Of a stretch of 57,635 nt of DNA, positions 7,546-14,904 are shown piece by piece. The first letter of the stretch is position 1, and every line of letters begins with the position of its first letter. The stretch spans positions 1-57,635 of the forward strand of contig JACRNH010000010.1 in assembly GCA_016219325.1 (NCBI GenBank). Direction: 5' to 3'. A program made the translations under genes and the position numbers. The notes under the pieces were generated by a model. That model saw only the letters and a list, made by a program, of their open reading frames with translations, made no database searches and had not been told where the DNA came from. The stretch comes from Candidatus Collierbacteria bacterium (lineage in GTDB: Bacteria; Patescibacteriota; Microgenomatia; UBA1400; JACPES01).

Positions 7546-7923
7546 AGACTGGCTATTAGCAGCCGATCTTGATTTGAAAGCTGCCCGCGGTTCGCTGAAT
7601 GAAGGTGCTCCCAACATTGCTTGTTTTCTATCTCATCAGGCAGTTGAAAAAATCCTGAAAGCTTATTTATTGCAACGCTATCTGAAAGTTCCTAAATACA
7701 TTCTTTAGTTGAGCTATTAGATATGGCGACATTGAACGCGATTGGGCTTAAAGCGTTTAGCGATCAGATTGTTTTTCTCAACCAATTTTATATCCCAACC
7801 CGCTATCCGGATGCCTTGCCCGGCTCTTTGCCCGAAGGATTGCCATCTATAGAAGTTGCCGAAAAGGCTATAGTTCACGCCACAGAAATAGTCGAATTTA
7901 TAAAACCCCTTCTTGCATCCTAA
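7532..7923 (+). pseudogene. HEPN-domain protein, frameshifted
   Basis: The frame starts with MNRVKDWLLAADLDLKAA and reaches FLSHQAVEKILKAYLL, as in the intact HEPN at 11974-12354, then stops at TAG 7706-7708. From about 7700 the homology continues in another frame (HSLVELLD... to FYIPTRYPDALPGSLPEGLP). One missing base (or two extra) near 7697-7702 explains the shift. The RNase-type HEPN toxin is therefore probably dead. A second initiation at 7723 could give only the C-terminal half. Confidence 0.82.
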
Positions 7924-8034
7924 CTACTGGCACTGGAGTAGTGTTTGAGGGGGAACTTCCAAAATATGCGCGACAGAACAAACAAAACTATCGTCATCGC
8001 TACCGTCGCCGCTGCCAAAGCGCCTCCTCCTAAA
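7920..8034. pseudogene. Fossil B-permease 3' ends, two in opposite orientation
   Basis: On the minus strand from about 8019 down to 7920 the codons read IVLFVLSRIFW then FPLKHYSSASS and a stop, which aligns with the last 30 residues of permease B4. On the plus strand the adjoining bases (about 8005-8034) read RRRCQSASS and a stop, the other C-terminal variant (compare RRYQSASS of B3). So two degenerate permease tails meet here, with no body for either. The retropepsin gene stop lies in the last bases. Confidence 0.72.
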
Positions 8035-8440
8035 TCGGCTCGAAAATAATCTGTTTTTGACGGACGCTAAAATTCCAACTATAGACTACGTCTAACAAAT
8101 CTACCCTGCCCAATAAGAACGGCGTAGAGTTTTCATCTGTAATTGATGCCCGAACTGTCAATTTATTATCTGGAAGAATCAGGTCAACTTTTACCAACCA
8201 TGTTTTTACTCTAAAACCCCCCAACCCCTCAGCCACGCCCTGCTTTTCTTTGCTTAAATCTATTCCTAGCCGAGAAGCCATAAAATGCGGCAGAGTAGTC
8301 AAATCGGCCCCGGTATCAACCAAAAAATTAAACTTGGCGACTCCATTAACCGTTTTGAGCTTAATCGGAATAATCGGGGTAAAAATACGGCCAATATAAG
8401 GTATGGCTGAATACTGAAAAGGAAATGATAGTTTATCCAC
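8030..8440 (-). CDS. Retropepsin-like aspartic protease
   Basis: The 136-aa protein has FNFLVDTGADLTTLP (residues about 34-48), the catalytic DTG motif, and a later PFLLGRVDLLD, the hydrophobic-Gly flap-side motif of single-domain aspartyl proteases that act as dimers. There is no signal peptide, so it is cytoplasmic. Its start overlaps the upstream small gene by 8 bp, so the two form an operon. The pairing with a DUF5678-like protein suggests a functional unit, possibly processing or a TA-like pair, which is inference. Confidence 0.75.
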   Translation of the reverse strand: MDKLSFPFQYSAIPYIGRIFTPIIPIKLKTVNGVAKFNFLVDTGADLTTLPHFMASRLGIDLSKEKQGVAEGLGGFRVKTWLVKVDLILPDNKLTVRASITDENSTPFLLGRVDLLDVVYSWNFSVRQKQIIFEPI

Positions 8441-8645
8441 GCCAATATAAACTCAAAGAACCATATTTAGGTACATGGCTAATAACCACCTTAGAAAAGT
8501 CAATCCGTTTTTTTTCCGCGTCTTCCCACATCTTTTTTATATCCCGCCCATGAGCCAATACCCTCCCGGACGCTTCGGAAAACGCTACAAATCCGGGACC
8601 ATATCTTTTCATCAAGCCGACAAACTTTTGGCCTTGTTTCTTCAT
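8433..8645 (-). CDS. DUF5678-like small protein
   Basis: A 70-aa protein with GFVAFSEASGRVLAHGRDI followed by VVISHVPKYGSLSL. This pattern (VA...GxVLAHG, then a helix, then VPxYG) is the small DUF5678-type family of unknown role that is common near proteases of the retropepsin type. It is upstream of and overlaps the protease gene. It may deliver a substrate or regulate the protease. Confidence 0.65.
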   Translation of the reverse strand: MKKQGQKFVGLMKRYGPGFVAFSEASGRVLAHGRDIKKMWEDAEKKRIDFSKVVISHVPKYGSLSLYWRG

Positions 8646-8669
8646 GAGTCTAGTGTACCATAGCTCTAA

Positions 8670-9458
8670 ATGAAAAAACTTTTTGCCGTCATCCGCGCCT
8701 ATACTCTTGACGCTCTAACTTATCGGGGAGACATCTTTATTTACACTGTTGTCGGCGCCATCCATCCTATTATTTTATTAATCATTTGGCTGGCGGTCAT
8801 TGCCTCCGGCGGCAATCCGCCCATGAATCGCCAAGAATTTCTTTTGTATTATTTTACCGTCTTAGTCATAAAAGTATGGACCACCGCTTGGCACGCCCGT
8901 GAATGGTCGACAAGAATCCGCTTGGAGGAATTATCCCCATACTTACCTAAACTCGCGGCCTTTCCGTTTTTTCTGTTAGGAAACAACATCGGCGAAAAAA
9001 TTTTAAAAAGCATATATTTGCTGCCGCTTATTTTATTAGCCGGAACAGCGCTAAATATCAACCTTCCCTAACTGTCGATTGAGACAATTCTATTATTAAT
9101 AGTCAGCTGGCTCCTGGCCGCAATCTTAACATTTGCCATTGAATTATCTGTATTACTAACCACGTTTTGGCTGGACGATATCGAGTCGCCGGACAATTTC
9201 GTCGTTTTTTCCTCGTATATTTTCTCCGGCCAATTCATCCCGCTGATCGCTTTCCCTCAAGCAATTCAATCATTTCCACTCTTCTCGCCTTTTCGCTACA
9301 TTCTGTCGTTTCCGGTCGAAATTTTTACCGGCAGAATCATCGGTTGGAATATTCCGGTGGGCTTTGCTCTTCAAATATCCTGGTGTATCATCATGATTTT
9401 TCTCTGTCGCCTCCTATGGAAAAAAGGTTTAATTCGTTATAGCGCCGTCGGCGCCTAA
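8670..9458 (+). pseudogene. ABC-2 type permease, A subunit of pair 3, broken by one stop codon
   Basis: The frame begins MKKLFAVIRAYTLDALTYRG and runs 133 codons to a TAA at 9069-9071. In the same frame it then continues for another 129 codons with normal permease sequence (LSIETILLLIVSWLL to KKGLIRYSAVGA, stop 9456-9458). No frameshift is needed, only one nonsense codon. The usual KP in the coupling loop is also lost (LEELSPYLPKL), which suggests relaxed selection. TACCAT (8656-8661) ends 8 nt before the ATG. Its partner B3 is intact. Confidence 0.85.
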
Positions 9459-9467
9459 CCACCTAAT

Positions 9468-10250
9468 ATGAAATATCTCAAATTATTTCTGCTTTTTATC
9501 CGTTACAACCTGATCAGAGACATGGAATTCCGGGGAAATTTTTTGCTGTTGATAGCCGTCGATATTTTGTGGGTCTCATTTCAGCTCTTGCTAATAGAAT
9601 TGTATTTCCAGTTCACCGGTTCAATCTTCGGCTGGACCAAACCCCAGGTCTTCGTTCTCATGGGATTATTTCGAATAGTCAAAGGCGTCGTTGACGTATT
9701 CTTAAGACCCAATATCAACCAATTGCCGATAGCAGTTAATCGCGGCGAACTGGACTACATTCTTACCAAACCCCAAGACAGCATGTTTCTTGCCAGCGTC
9801 AAAAGGCACGCCTATACCGAATTTTCAACTATCGTTTTGGGGTTAGCCATATTTGCTTACGGTCTATTACTGGACGGAGCTTTTAATTTCGGCAAAATTG
9901 TCTTCCTGCTATTTCTTTTACCATTCGGGGCAATCATGTTTTATTGTTTACTTTTCTGCTTCGCTTCCCTATCGCCGTTTATTCATCGCCTGTCTGCCAC
10001 TTACCAGTACTACGACATTCTATCTAATCTTTTCCGCTTTCCCACCGACTTTTTGGGGATGCAAATTCGCCAGTTAAACCTGGTTCTTTTCCCTCTGGCA
10101 ATTGTCGCCACCGTTCCGGCAAAATTTATTTTAGGCAAATCCGGCTGGAATTCTATCGTTGCCATGACGTTTATCAGTTTGATCACTTTGGCTCTGACCC
10201 GCCGTTTCTGGTTCTTCGCTCTCCGCCGCTACCAATCCGCCAGCTCATAA
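9468..10250 (+). CDS. ABC-2 type permease, B subunit of pair 3
   Basis: A 260-aa membrane protein with the B signature VNRGELDYILTKPQDSMF and the end ALRRYQSASS. The start follows the A3 stop by 9 bp. Although intact, its partner A3 carries a nonsense codon, so it may be unpaired or pair with another A subunit. The 3' end leads directly into the second copy of the small membrane-protein pair. Confidence 0.82.
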   Translation: MKYLKLFLLFIRYNLIRDMEFRGNFLLLIAVDILWVSFQLLLIELYFQFTGSIFGWTKPQVFVLMGLFRIVKGVVDVFLRPNINQLPIAVNRGELDYILTKPQDSMFLASVKRHAYTEFSTIVLGLAIFAYGLLLDGAFNFGKIVFLLFLLPFGAIMFYCLLFCFASLSPFIHRLSATYQYYDILSNLFRFPTDFLGMQIRQLNLVLFPLAIVATVPAKFILGKSGWNSIVAMTFISLITLALTRRFWFFALRRYQSASS

Positions 10251-10298
10251 AATCTGCAATTTTTCGGTATTCCCAAACATGATAATATGAATTCCATT

Positions 10299-10502
10299 AT
10301 GACAATCCTGTCTCCGCAGTGGCTAAAAGTTCTCTCGGGGCTATTTGTCGATCTCGCCGCCGGCTGGTTCGGAGTAGTTTTCATCGCTCCGGGAATCGTC
10401 AGCCAATCTCTAATACTGACTTCGGCCATATTGACCAAAAACTTTCTCCTTGGTACACTATGTCTGGTAATCGCCAAAAAGATGGAGGATTTTATTTCAT
10501 GA
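10299..10502 (+). CDS. Small membrane protein, first gene of the duplicated pair (copy 2)
   Basis: A 67-aa protein with two membrane segments (LAAGWFGVVFIAPGIVSQ and LTKNFLLGTLCLVIAKK). An in-frame ATG exists at 10287, but 10299 aligns with the GTG start of copy 1. The second halves of copies 1 and 2 are nearly identical, including KKMEDFIS, so the duplication or gene conversion is recent. It overlaps the next gene by ATGA. Confidence 0.65.
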   Translation: MTILSPQWLKVLSGLFVDLAAGWFGVVFIAPGIVSQSLILTSAILTKNFLLGTLCLVIAKKMEDFIS

Positions 10503-10624
10503 CAAACGATAGATTTATCGAAATCATCAGCAGCGCCCAAGGATTCACCCTTTTATTTATTATCGCCGTAATGTTGGTACTCATTGCTTTTAAGAAAACT
10601 CCCCAAAGCTCTAAAGCTCGTTGA
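10499..10624 (+). CDS. Single-pass micro-protein, second gene of the pair (copy 2)
   Basis: A 41-aa product beginning MTNDRFIEIISSAQGF, then one membrane helix and KKTPQSSKAR. Three residues differ from copy 1. The conserved coupling and conserved N-terminus argue that it is a real gene despite the size. The fossil permease end starts 3 bp after the stop. Confidence 0.65.
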   Translation: MTNDRFIEIISSAQGFTLLFIIAVMLVLIAFKKTPQSSKAR

Positions 10625-10627
10625 ATT

Positions 10628-10672
10628 TTCCATAATTTCTCCCTTCGCCGCTACCAAAGCGCCTCGTCTTGA
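10628..10672 (+). pseudogene. Fossil 3' end of a B-type permease
   Basis: The plus strand reads FHNFSLRRYQSASS and a TGA stop, matching FWQFSLKRYQSASS of permease B1. The Trp codon is lost (HN for WQ) and no permease body precedes it. The last bases TTGA of the fossil are reused in the -35 box (TTGACA, 10669-10674) of the next TA operon. Confidence 0.78.
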
Positions 10673-10704
10673 CAATAGGTTAATATTCGATTAATATCGA
10701 ATAT
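10669..10704 (+). promoter_or_regulatory. Promoter and operator of the winged-helix/NTase operon
   Basis: TTGACA (10669-10674) and TAATAT (10692-10697) are 17 bp apart. An inverted repeat, ATATTCGAT (10683-10691) and ATCGAATAT (10696-10704), covers the -10 box, so a protein bound there would block transcription. Autoregulation by the winged-helix product at 10718 is the simplest guess. A near copy stands in the scar at 4900-4921. Confidence 0.6.
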
Positions 10705-10717
10705 AGGTGGTATTCTT

Positions 10718-11305
10718 ATGAAGAAAATCGAATATATTTGGAGGGAACTTTTAATCCAAACTCTGGAAAATCGGGAAACGGTATTTGGCCAACAAGCTTT
10801 AACGGCTAAATTCGGACTGTCTTCGTCTACGGTTAATTTGGCTTTATCCCCATTGCGAAAACTAGGGGCAGTCCGCATCGGCAAGCGTCATTCTGAGGTA
10901 ACTGATTACGAAAAAATTCTTTATCATTGGGCCAACCATCGGAATTTGGAAACGGATATCGCCGTGAAGCTCAGGGTAAATCTGCCTGTTATGGAAATTG
11001 AAGGAAGGTTGCCGGAAAACTCCATCCCCACAGGATATACGGCAGTCAGAGAAAGATTCGGCGAGCCTCCGTCCGATTATGGCAAAGTCTATTGTTACCA
11101 TTTCAATCCTGAAATTGTGGCCGCAAGATTTGCCGCAGATATTATTAGGGGAGAGTCTAATGTTTTTATTATTAAGGCAGACCCATTTTTAGGCTCTCAA
11201 ATTTGTCTGCCGCAAATATTTGTCGATTTGTGGAATTTGCGCGATTGGTACGCCAAAGATTTTTGCCGCTTTATTATGTCTAAGTTTGAAGAAAAGATGT
11301 TATGA
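10718..11305 (+). CDS. Winged-helix antitoxin/regulator of a nucleotidyltransferase module
   Basis: The 195-aa protein opens with a winged helix (VFGQQALTAKFGLSSSTVNLALSPLRKLGAVRIG, residues about 22-56) and has a C-terminal half with no motif I recognise. It is followed, with a 4-nt overlap, by a nucleotidyltransferase. That order (DNA-binding protein, then NTase) is typical of AbiE-like TA systems, where the first gene is antitoxin and repressor. The palindrome over its -10 box supports autoregulation. The exact antitoxin family is not certain. Confidence 0.65.
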   Translation: MKKIEYIWRELLIQTLENRETVFGQQALTAKFGLSSSTVNLALSPLRKLGAVRIGKRHSEVTDYEKILYHWANHRNLETDIAVKLRVNLPVMEIEGRLPENSIPTGYTAVRERFGEPPSDYGKVYCYHFNPEIVAARFAADIIRGESNVFIIKADPFLGSQICLPQIFVDLWNLRDWYAKDFCRFIMSKFEEKML

Positions 11306-11874
11306 ATTATTACCGCGATCAGGTAACCCAAAAAAGCTGGCGGATATTGACAAATTTGTCTTCAAAATATCAGTTTGTTTTAATCGGCGGATGGGCGGTA
11401 TGGCTATATACGAAACAGTTGAAATCCAAGGACATAGATATTGTCGTTGGTTTAGACCAGCTGGGAAAATTAAGCGCTGATTTTGAGTTGGGGAAAAACG
11501 AGAGGCTTAAAAAATATGAGATTAGGCAGGAGGAAATTGAAATTGACGTTTATGTTCCATTTTATTCCGAGCTTGGCGTCCCCGGAGAGATCATTTTACA
11601 AACTGCCGTAAATCTAGAAGGATTTAATGTGCCTGCGCCGGAAACATTGTTAAAATTGAAAATGGTCGCGTATCAAGGCCGCAAAGGGTCGGATAAGGGC
11701 AGGAAAGATTTAGTGGATATGATTAGCTTGTTGTGTTTGCCTGAACTGAAATGGACGGATATCTCACCGGAAATCATAAACCTGGCTCTTAGCCAGTCAG
11801 AAATTCCGGAATTGTCTCTAAATTCTCACCAGTATTCCAAGTATAAGAAAATCTGGAAAACTAGGTTTTTGTAG
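11302..11874 (+). CDS. Nucleotidyltransferase, putative toxin
   Basis: A 190-aa protein with VLIGGWAVWLYTKQLKSKDIDIVV, the GG...DxD active site of the DUF1814/AbiEii-like nucleotidyltransferase group, and a second acidic strand IEIDVYVP. Related toxins add nucleotides to tRNAs. ATGA overlap with the winged-helix gene. The terminator-like hairpin at 11877 follows the stop by 2 bp. Confidence 0.72.
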   Translation: MNYYRDQVTQKSWRILTNLSSKYQFVLIGGWAVWLYTKQLKSKDIDIVVGLDQLGKLSADFELGKNERLKKYEIRQEEIEIDVYVPFYSELGVPGEIILQTAVNLEGFNVPAPETLLKLKMVAYQGRKGSDKGRKDLVDMISLLCLPELKWTDISPEIINLALSQSEIPELSLNSHQYSKYKKIWKTRFL

Positions 11875-11876
11875 GG

Positions 11877-11902
11877 AGGATCCTTAAAGGAGAATCCTTT
11901 TT
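11877..11902 (+). terminator. Terminator-like hairpin after the NTase gene
   Basis: Same imperfect stem and T-run as at 4962-4987, here directly after the NTase stop codon, which is the expected place for a terminator of this operon. The match continues through to the fossil permease end at 11924. Confidence 0.45.
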
Positions 11903-11923
11903 GGTAAGGTTTGATATGGCTAT

Positions 11924-11962
11924 CTAGCTGTTGGCGGAGGAGTAGTGTTGAAGGGAGAATTG
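11924..11962 (-). pseudogene. Fossil 3' end of a B-type permease
   Basis: The minus strand reads FSLQHYSSANS and a TAG stop, the decayed tail of a B permease. The 45 bp beyond the stop match those beyond permease B2 at 4962-5008, so the fossil kept its downstream flank. There is no permease body upstream of it. Confidence 0.72.
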
Positions 11963-11973
11963 AGATCTAAAAA

Positions 11974-12354
11974 TCAAGCGATTTGCTTCCGGATAAATCC
12001 TACAATTCCTTTTGCGTTTTGCAATGCCATGTCAGCCTCTTGTTTTGTAGGCAGTCCGGTTTCTAAAGATCCGGCTATGGCGTCGGGATATCTGGTCGGT
12101 TGATAAAATCGGTTCAAATATTTTAATTGAGAGATAATTTCGTCGTTAGTTATTTCTGCCTCTTTAGCCAATTTCATCAAATCGTGGGTTTTAGAAATTT
12201 TATGGAACTTCTTTAAAATAAGTGCTTTAATAGCCTTTTCGGCTGCTTGTTGAGAATGGAATGCGATTGGAGCCGAAAGGTCGGTTCCAACCCCCAAAGT
12301 TTTGGCCGATTTTAAATCGATTTCAGCGGCTTTTATCCAGTCAATTGGCTTCAT
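11974..12354 (-). CDS. HEPN-domain toxin (HepT-like)
   Basis: A 126-aa helical protein: MKPIDWIKAAEIDLKSAK, then FHSQQAAEKAIKALILKKF and RFYQPTRYPDA. The family's RNase motif RxxxxH is not evident here (HDLMKLA sits in the expected area), so activity is uncertain. It is downstream of and overlaps its MNT partner by 14 bp. This copy is intact, unlike the one at 7532. Confidence 0.8.
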   Translation of the reverse strand: MKPIDWIKAAEIDLKSAKTLGVGTDLSAPIAFHSQQAAEKAIKALILKKFHKISKTHDLMKLAKEAEITNDEIISQLKYLNRFYQPTRYPDAIAGSLETGLPTKQEADMALQNAKGIVGFIRKQIA

Positions 12355-12670
12355 AAATTATTTTTCCTTTTTCTATGATTTCATCTCTGACAAAATATCC
12401 GTATTTATCATTTTTCATTGTTTCAAATTCTTCAGGAGTATAAACAATGATGTCTAAAGCAATATCATGTTCGACCATATCGCTGACTTCACCGATGCGG
12501 TCGTAAATATTTTTTTTAGTTTTTTTGATAATCGCCAAATCAGCATCACTGTCTTCGTGAATCAGTCCGGAAGCCGCCGACCCAAACAGAATAATTTTTT
12601 CCGGTTGATACTTTTTGGCGATAGTGGCAACGATTTTATCCAGATGTGACTGGAAAGTTTTGTTTGTCAT
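12341..12670 (-). CDS. MNT-domain nucleotidyltransferase antitoxin
   Basis: A 109-aa protein with LFGSAASGLIHEDSDADL, the complete GS...DxD site. The protein aligns along its full length with that at 7216. On the minus strand TATACT (12682-12677) ends 6 nt before the ATG, again suggesting a leaderless mRNA. Expected role: AMPylation of the HEPN partner to neutralise it. Confidence 0.84.
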   Translation of the reverse strand: MTNKTFQSHLDKIVATIAKKYQPEKIILFGSAASGLIHEDSDADLAIIKKTKKNIYDRIGEVSDMVEHDIALDIIVYTPEEFETMKNDKYGYFVRDEIIEKGKIIYEAN

Positions 12671-12690
12671 AATTGGAGTATAGCAAATTT

Positions 12691-12750
12691 TTAACTGCTG
12701 GCGGAGGAGTAGAAGCGGACGGCGAAGCGGAAAAATTTCCGCGAAGATTT
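12691..12750 (-). pseudogene. Fossil 3' end of a B-type permease (pair 2 type)
   Basis: The minus strand reads SSRKFFRFAVRFYSSASS and a TAA stop, matching SRKFFHFAVRFYSSASS of permease B2. The fossil begins 1 bp inside the end of hicA and ends 8 bp before the -10 box of the MNT gene, so it exactly fills the space between two TA modules. Confidence 0.82.
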
Positions 12751-12973
12751 ACAAGTATTTCCTAAACTCGCCAGCCGACAATTTAATATCGCTCAAGATC
12801 GATCTCATCAGTCCCGGACCGATTGTCTTCCCCGGATGAACCGGAACCACCGTTGTTCTCCCATCGCTATGTCTGAAGAAAAAATGGCTGCCTCTTCTTC
12901 TGGTATTTACAAATCCCAACTTGTTCAACCCTCTTATCGCTTCTTTTGATTTTAAAATCGGAACTTTGCTCAT
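12749..12973 (-). CDS. hicA: HicA-like toxin, second copy
   Basis: A 74-aa protein with RRGSHFFFRHSDGRTTVVPVH, including the catalytic His. It overlaps hicB by 4 nt, and gene order is again antitoxin first. High similarity to the copy at 4576 raises the question of cross-neutralisation between the two loci. Confidence 0.88.
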   Translation of the reverse strand: MSKVPILKSKEAIRGLNKLGFVNTRRRGSHFFFRHSDGRTTVVPVHPGKTIGPGLMRSILSDIKLSAGEFRKYL

Positions 12974-13239
12974 GTAGCAAATGTCACTTTTACAGGTAAA
13001 TCAATTACTCCTAAAAAACGTGGTCTTTTTTCTTCTCCCGGCCATATAATCTGCTGACGATAATTTCTGTTTTCCTCGGCTTCTTCCAAACACAACTCAA
13101 TCGCTTCTTCGATATTTTTCATCGCTTCCTCGTAGGTTTTTCCTTGAGTGTGGCAGCCGGGAATTACCGGCACGTTGGCTACAAACCAGCCGTCTTCATC
13201 TTGCTCAACAATAACTTTAAAATTCAAAATCTTAGGCAT
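12970..13239 (-). CDS. hicB: HicB-like antitoxin, second copy
   Basis: An 89-aa protein with FKVIVEQDEDGWFVANVP and IPGCHTQGKTYEEAMKNIEEA. TATAAT (minus strand, 13253-13248) ends 8 nt before the ATG. It lies 35 bp from the 3' end of permease B4, mirroring the hicBA/permease B1 arrangement at 4277-4310. Confidence 0.88.
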   Translation of the reverse strand: MPKILNFKVIVEQDEDGWFVANVPVIPGCHTQGKTYEEAMKNIEEAIELCLEEAEENRNYRQQIIWPGEEKRPRFLGVIDLPVKVTFAT

Positions 13240-13274
13240 ATTTATTAATTATACACCGGATGAACTTCGGTGTT

Positions 13275-14069
13275 TCAGCCCCCGGCGCTGCTGTAATGCC
13301 GCAGGGAATACAGCCAAAATTTCCGCGACAACACAAACAGAACTATCGCCGTCGCTACCGTCGCCGCTGTCATTTCGCCAGATAATTTTCCCCACAGCGC
13401 CTTGGTCGGAAAACTCACCACCATAAATAACGGCAACAAAAAATTAAACGCCCATGAATTTGCTATCCGGAACGCATCTGACGGAGTTCGGCTGGTTTGA
13501 TCAAATAACTCCAATAAAAAACTTATCATATTATCTAATCTCCGGGTGTAAAAATTTAAAGTTACTAGTAATAGCCAAATGCTGTATAGAATCATTACCG
13601 CAGATACTAATAATAAAAGAAAAATGATCATTTTCTCCAAATTCATTGAGTAATTTTTTATCGTAATTAACAATATTGATATTCCGATCAGAAATCGGGC
13701 AATATTTGCGTGACTGAAATTAAACATGGTAGCCAAAAATTGGCTATCCAGGGGTTTCGTAAGGAGAACATCCAGCTCGCCGGTATTTATCCTTTCGGGA
13801 AGGTTTATAAAATTCAACAGGAAAAAAGTATAGGCGAACCCGGTAACAATAGAGAAAACTCCGGTTAGAGTTAGTAATTCTGTTCTGGACCATCCGGCTA
13901 AATTGGGGGCTTGTTGAGAATATAAAAGGACTGCAAATATTGCGAACATTGCCCAGCTAACAGTGGTCAGAACATTAGTTAAAAGACTAAAACGATAAAC
14001 CAAAATAAGGCTGGTGTTGGCCTTGATAATCTGCCAATAAATTTTGACATATCTTTTAAAATTATTCAT
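13275..14069 (-). CDS. ABC-2 type permease, B subunit of pair 4
   Basis: A 264-aa membrane protein with the B signature INTGELDVLLTKPLDSQF and the end SRKFWLYSLRHYSSAGG. It overlaps A4 by 4 nt. The fossils at 7150-7203 and 7920-8019 are most like this copy. Intact by length. Confidence 0.82.
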   Translation of the reverse strand: MNNFKRYVKIYWQIIKANTSLILVYRFSLLTNVLTTVSWAMFAIFAVLLYSQQAPNLAGWSRTELLTLTGVFSIVTGFAYTFFLLNFINLPERINTGELDVLLTKPLDSQFLATMFNFSHANIARFLIGISILLITIKNYSMNLEKMIIFLLLLVSAVMILYSIWLLLVTLNFYTRRLDNMISFLLELFDQTSRTPSDAFRIANSWAFNFLLPLFMVVSFPTKALWGKLSGEMTAATVATAIVLFVLSRKFWLYSLRHYSSAGG

Positions 14070-14866
14070 TGCCTGGTATCTGAAAAAGCTTTTAAACCGC
14101 GTTTAAAAAATATTGACGACAAAAGTCCTAATCCAATCATCCATAATAAAGCCATGAATAAATCTATTGAATAGTTAGACAATTCCTGCTGCTCAAAAAT
14201 AATTTTTGCGGGGAAATAGTAAAAAAACCTAAACGGAAAGAACCAAGTAATGGATTGTAGCCATTTTGGCAGAAAGTCTAACGGAATTAGCAAGCCGGAC
14301 AAAAGGGCATGGATCATCCAAAAAAAATTTACAAGCCCATCATTATCTGTTATCCAAAATGAGGTTATGCCAAGTAAAAATCTTTGGAAAAAAATTATCA
14401 TATAAGAAATTGCTGCGAATAAAACCGCTATCGTTAAAGACGGCAATGATGTTGATACGCTTAAATATTGACGGAAAATAATAACCAGTAAAGAATACGG
14501 TAATAAAGAGAATAGGAAACGGACAGTTTTCCAGCCGTTACTTCCGGAAAATATATACATTAAATAGGAAACCGGCTTTATTAAATATTTGATTAGGCCC
14601 CCTTCTTTGATATCGCGGAAGCCAATCGGGAATTCAATATAATGGTTTAACGTGAGAGTTAGAAACGCCACCACAATATAATAAGAAATTAGTTTGTTTA
14701 ATTCCCATCCGGACGCAACTTTACCGCTAAAACTAAAAATTCCCAGCCATAATATAATTGATACCGTCGGCGGAATAAAATCTTCAAGAATATAAACTAC
14801 TAGCCGGGCGCGGTCAGCTAAAGCGTCCTGTATAGAATTAACATAAACCCTCCAGTATTTTTTCAT
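14066..14866 (-). CDS. ABC-2 type permease, A subunit of pair 4
   Basis: A 266-aa membrane protein with IKEGGLIKYLIKP in the coupling loop. A GTG two codons upstream is possible, but the ATG at 14866 is preferred because TACAAT (14880-14875, minus strand) ends 8 nt before it. It is divergent from the ATPase gene, and their promoters are about 10 bp apart, so this pair is the best positional partner of the ATPase together with pair 5. Confidence 0.82.
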   Translation of the reverse strand: MKKYWRVYVNSIQDALADRARLVVYILEDFIPPTVSIILWLGIFSFSGKVASGWELNKLISYYIVVAFLTLTLNHYIEFPIGFRDIKEGGLIKYLIKPVSYLMYIFSGSNGWKTVRFLFSLLPYSLLVIIFRQYLSVSTSLPSLTIAVLFAAISYMIIFFQRFLLGITSFWITDNDGLVNFFWMIHALLSGLLIPLDFLPKWLQSITWFFPFRFFYYFPAKIIFEQQELSNYSIDLFMALLWMIGLGLLSSIFFKRGLKAFSDTRQ

Positions 14867-14874
14867 TAACACAA

Positions 14875-14896
14875 ATTGTAGCAGTTAAGATATAAT
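14875..14896. promoter_or_regulatory. Back-to-back promoters for permease pair 4 and the ATPase
   Basis: TACAAT on the minus strand (14880-14875) faces the A4 ATG, and TATAAT on the plus strand (14891-14896) stands 8 nt before the ATPase ATG at 14905. Both spacings leave almost no 5' leader. The 10-bp separation makes joint regulation likely. Confidence 0.6.
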
Positions 14897-14904
14897 CTTT
14901 AGAT

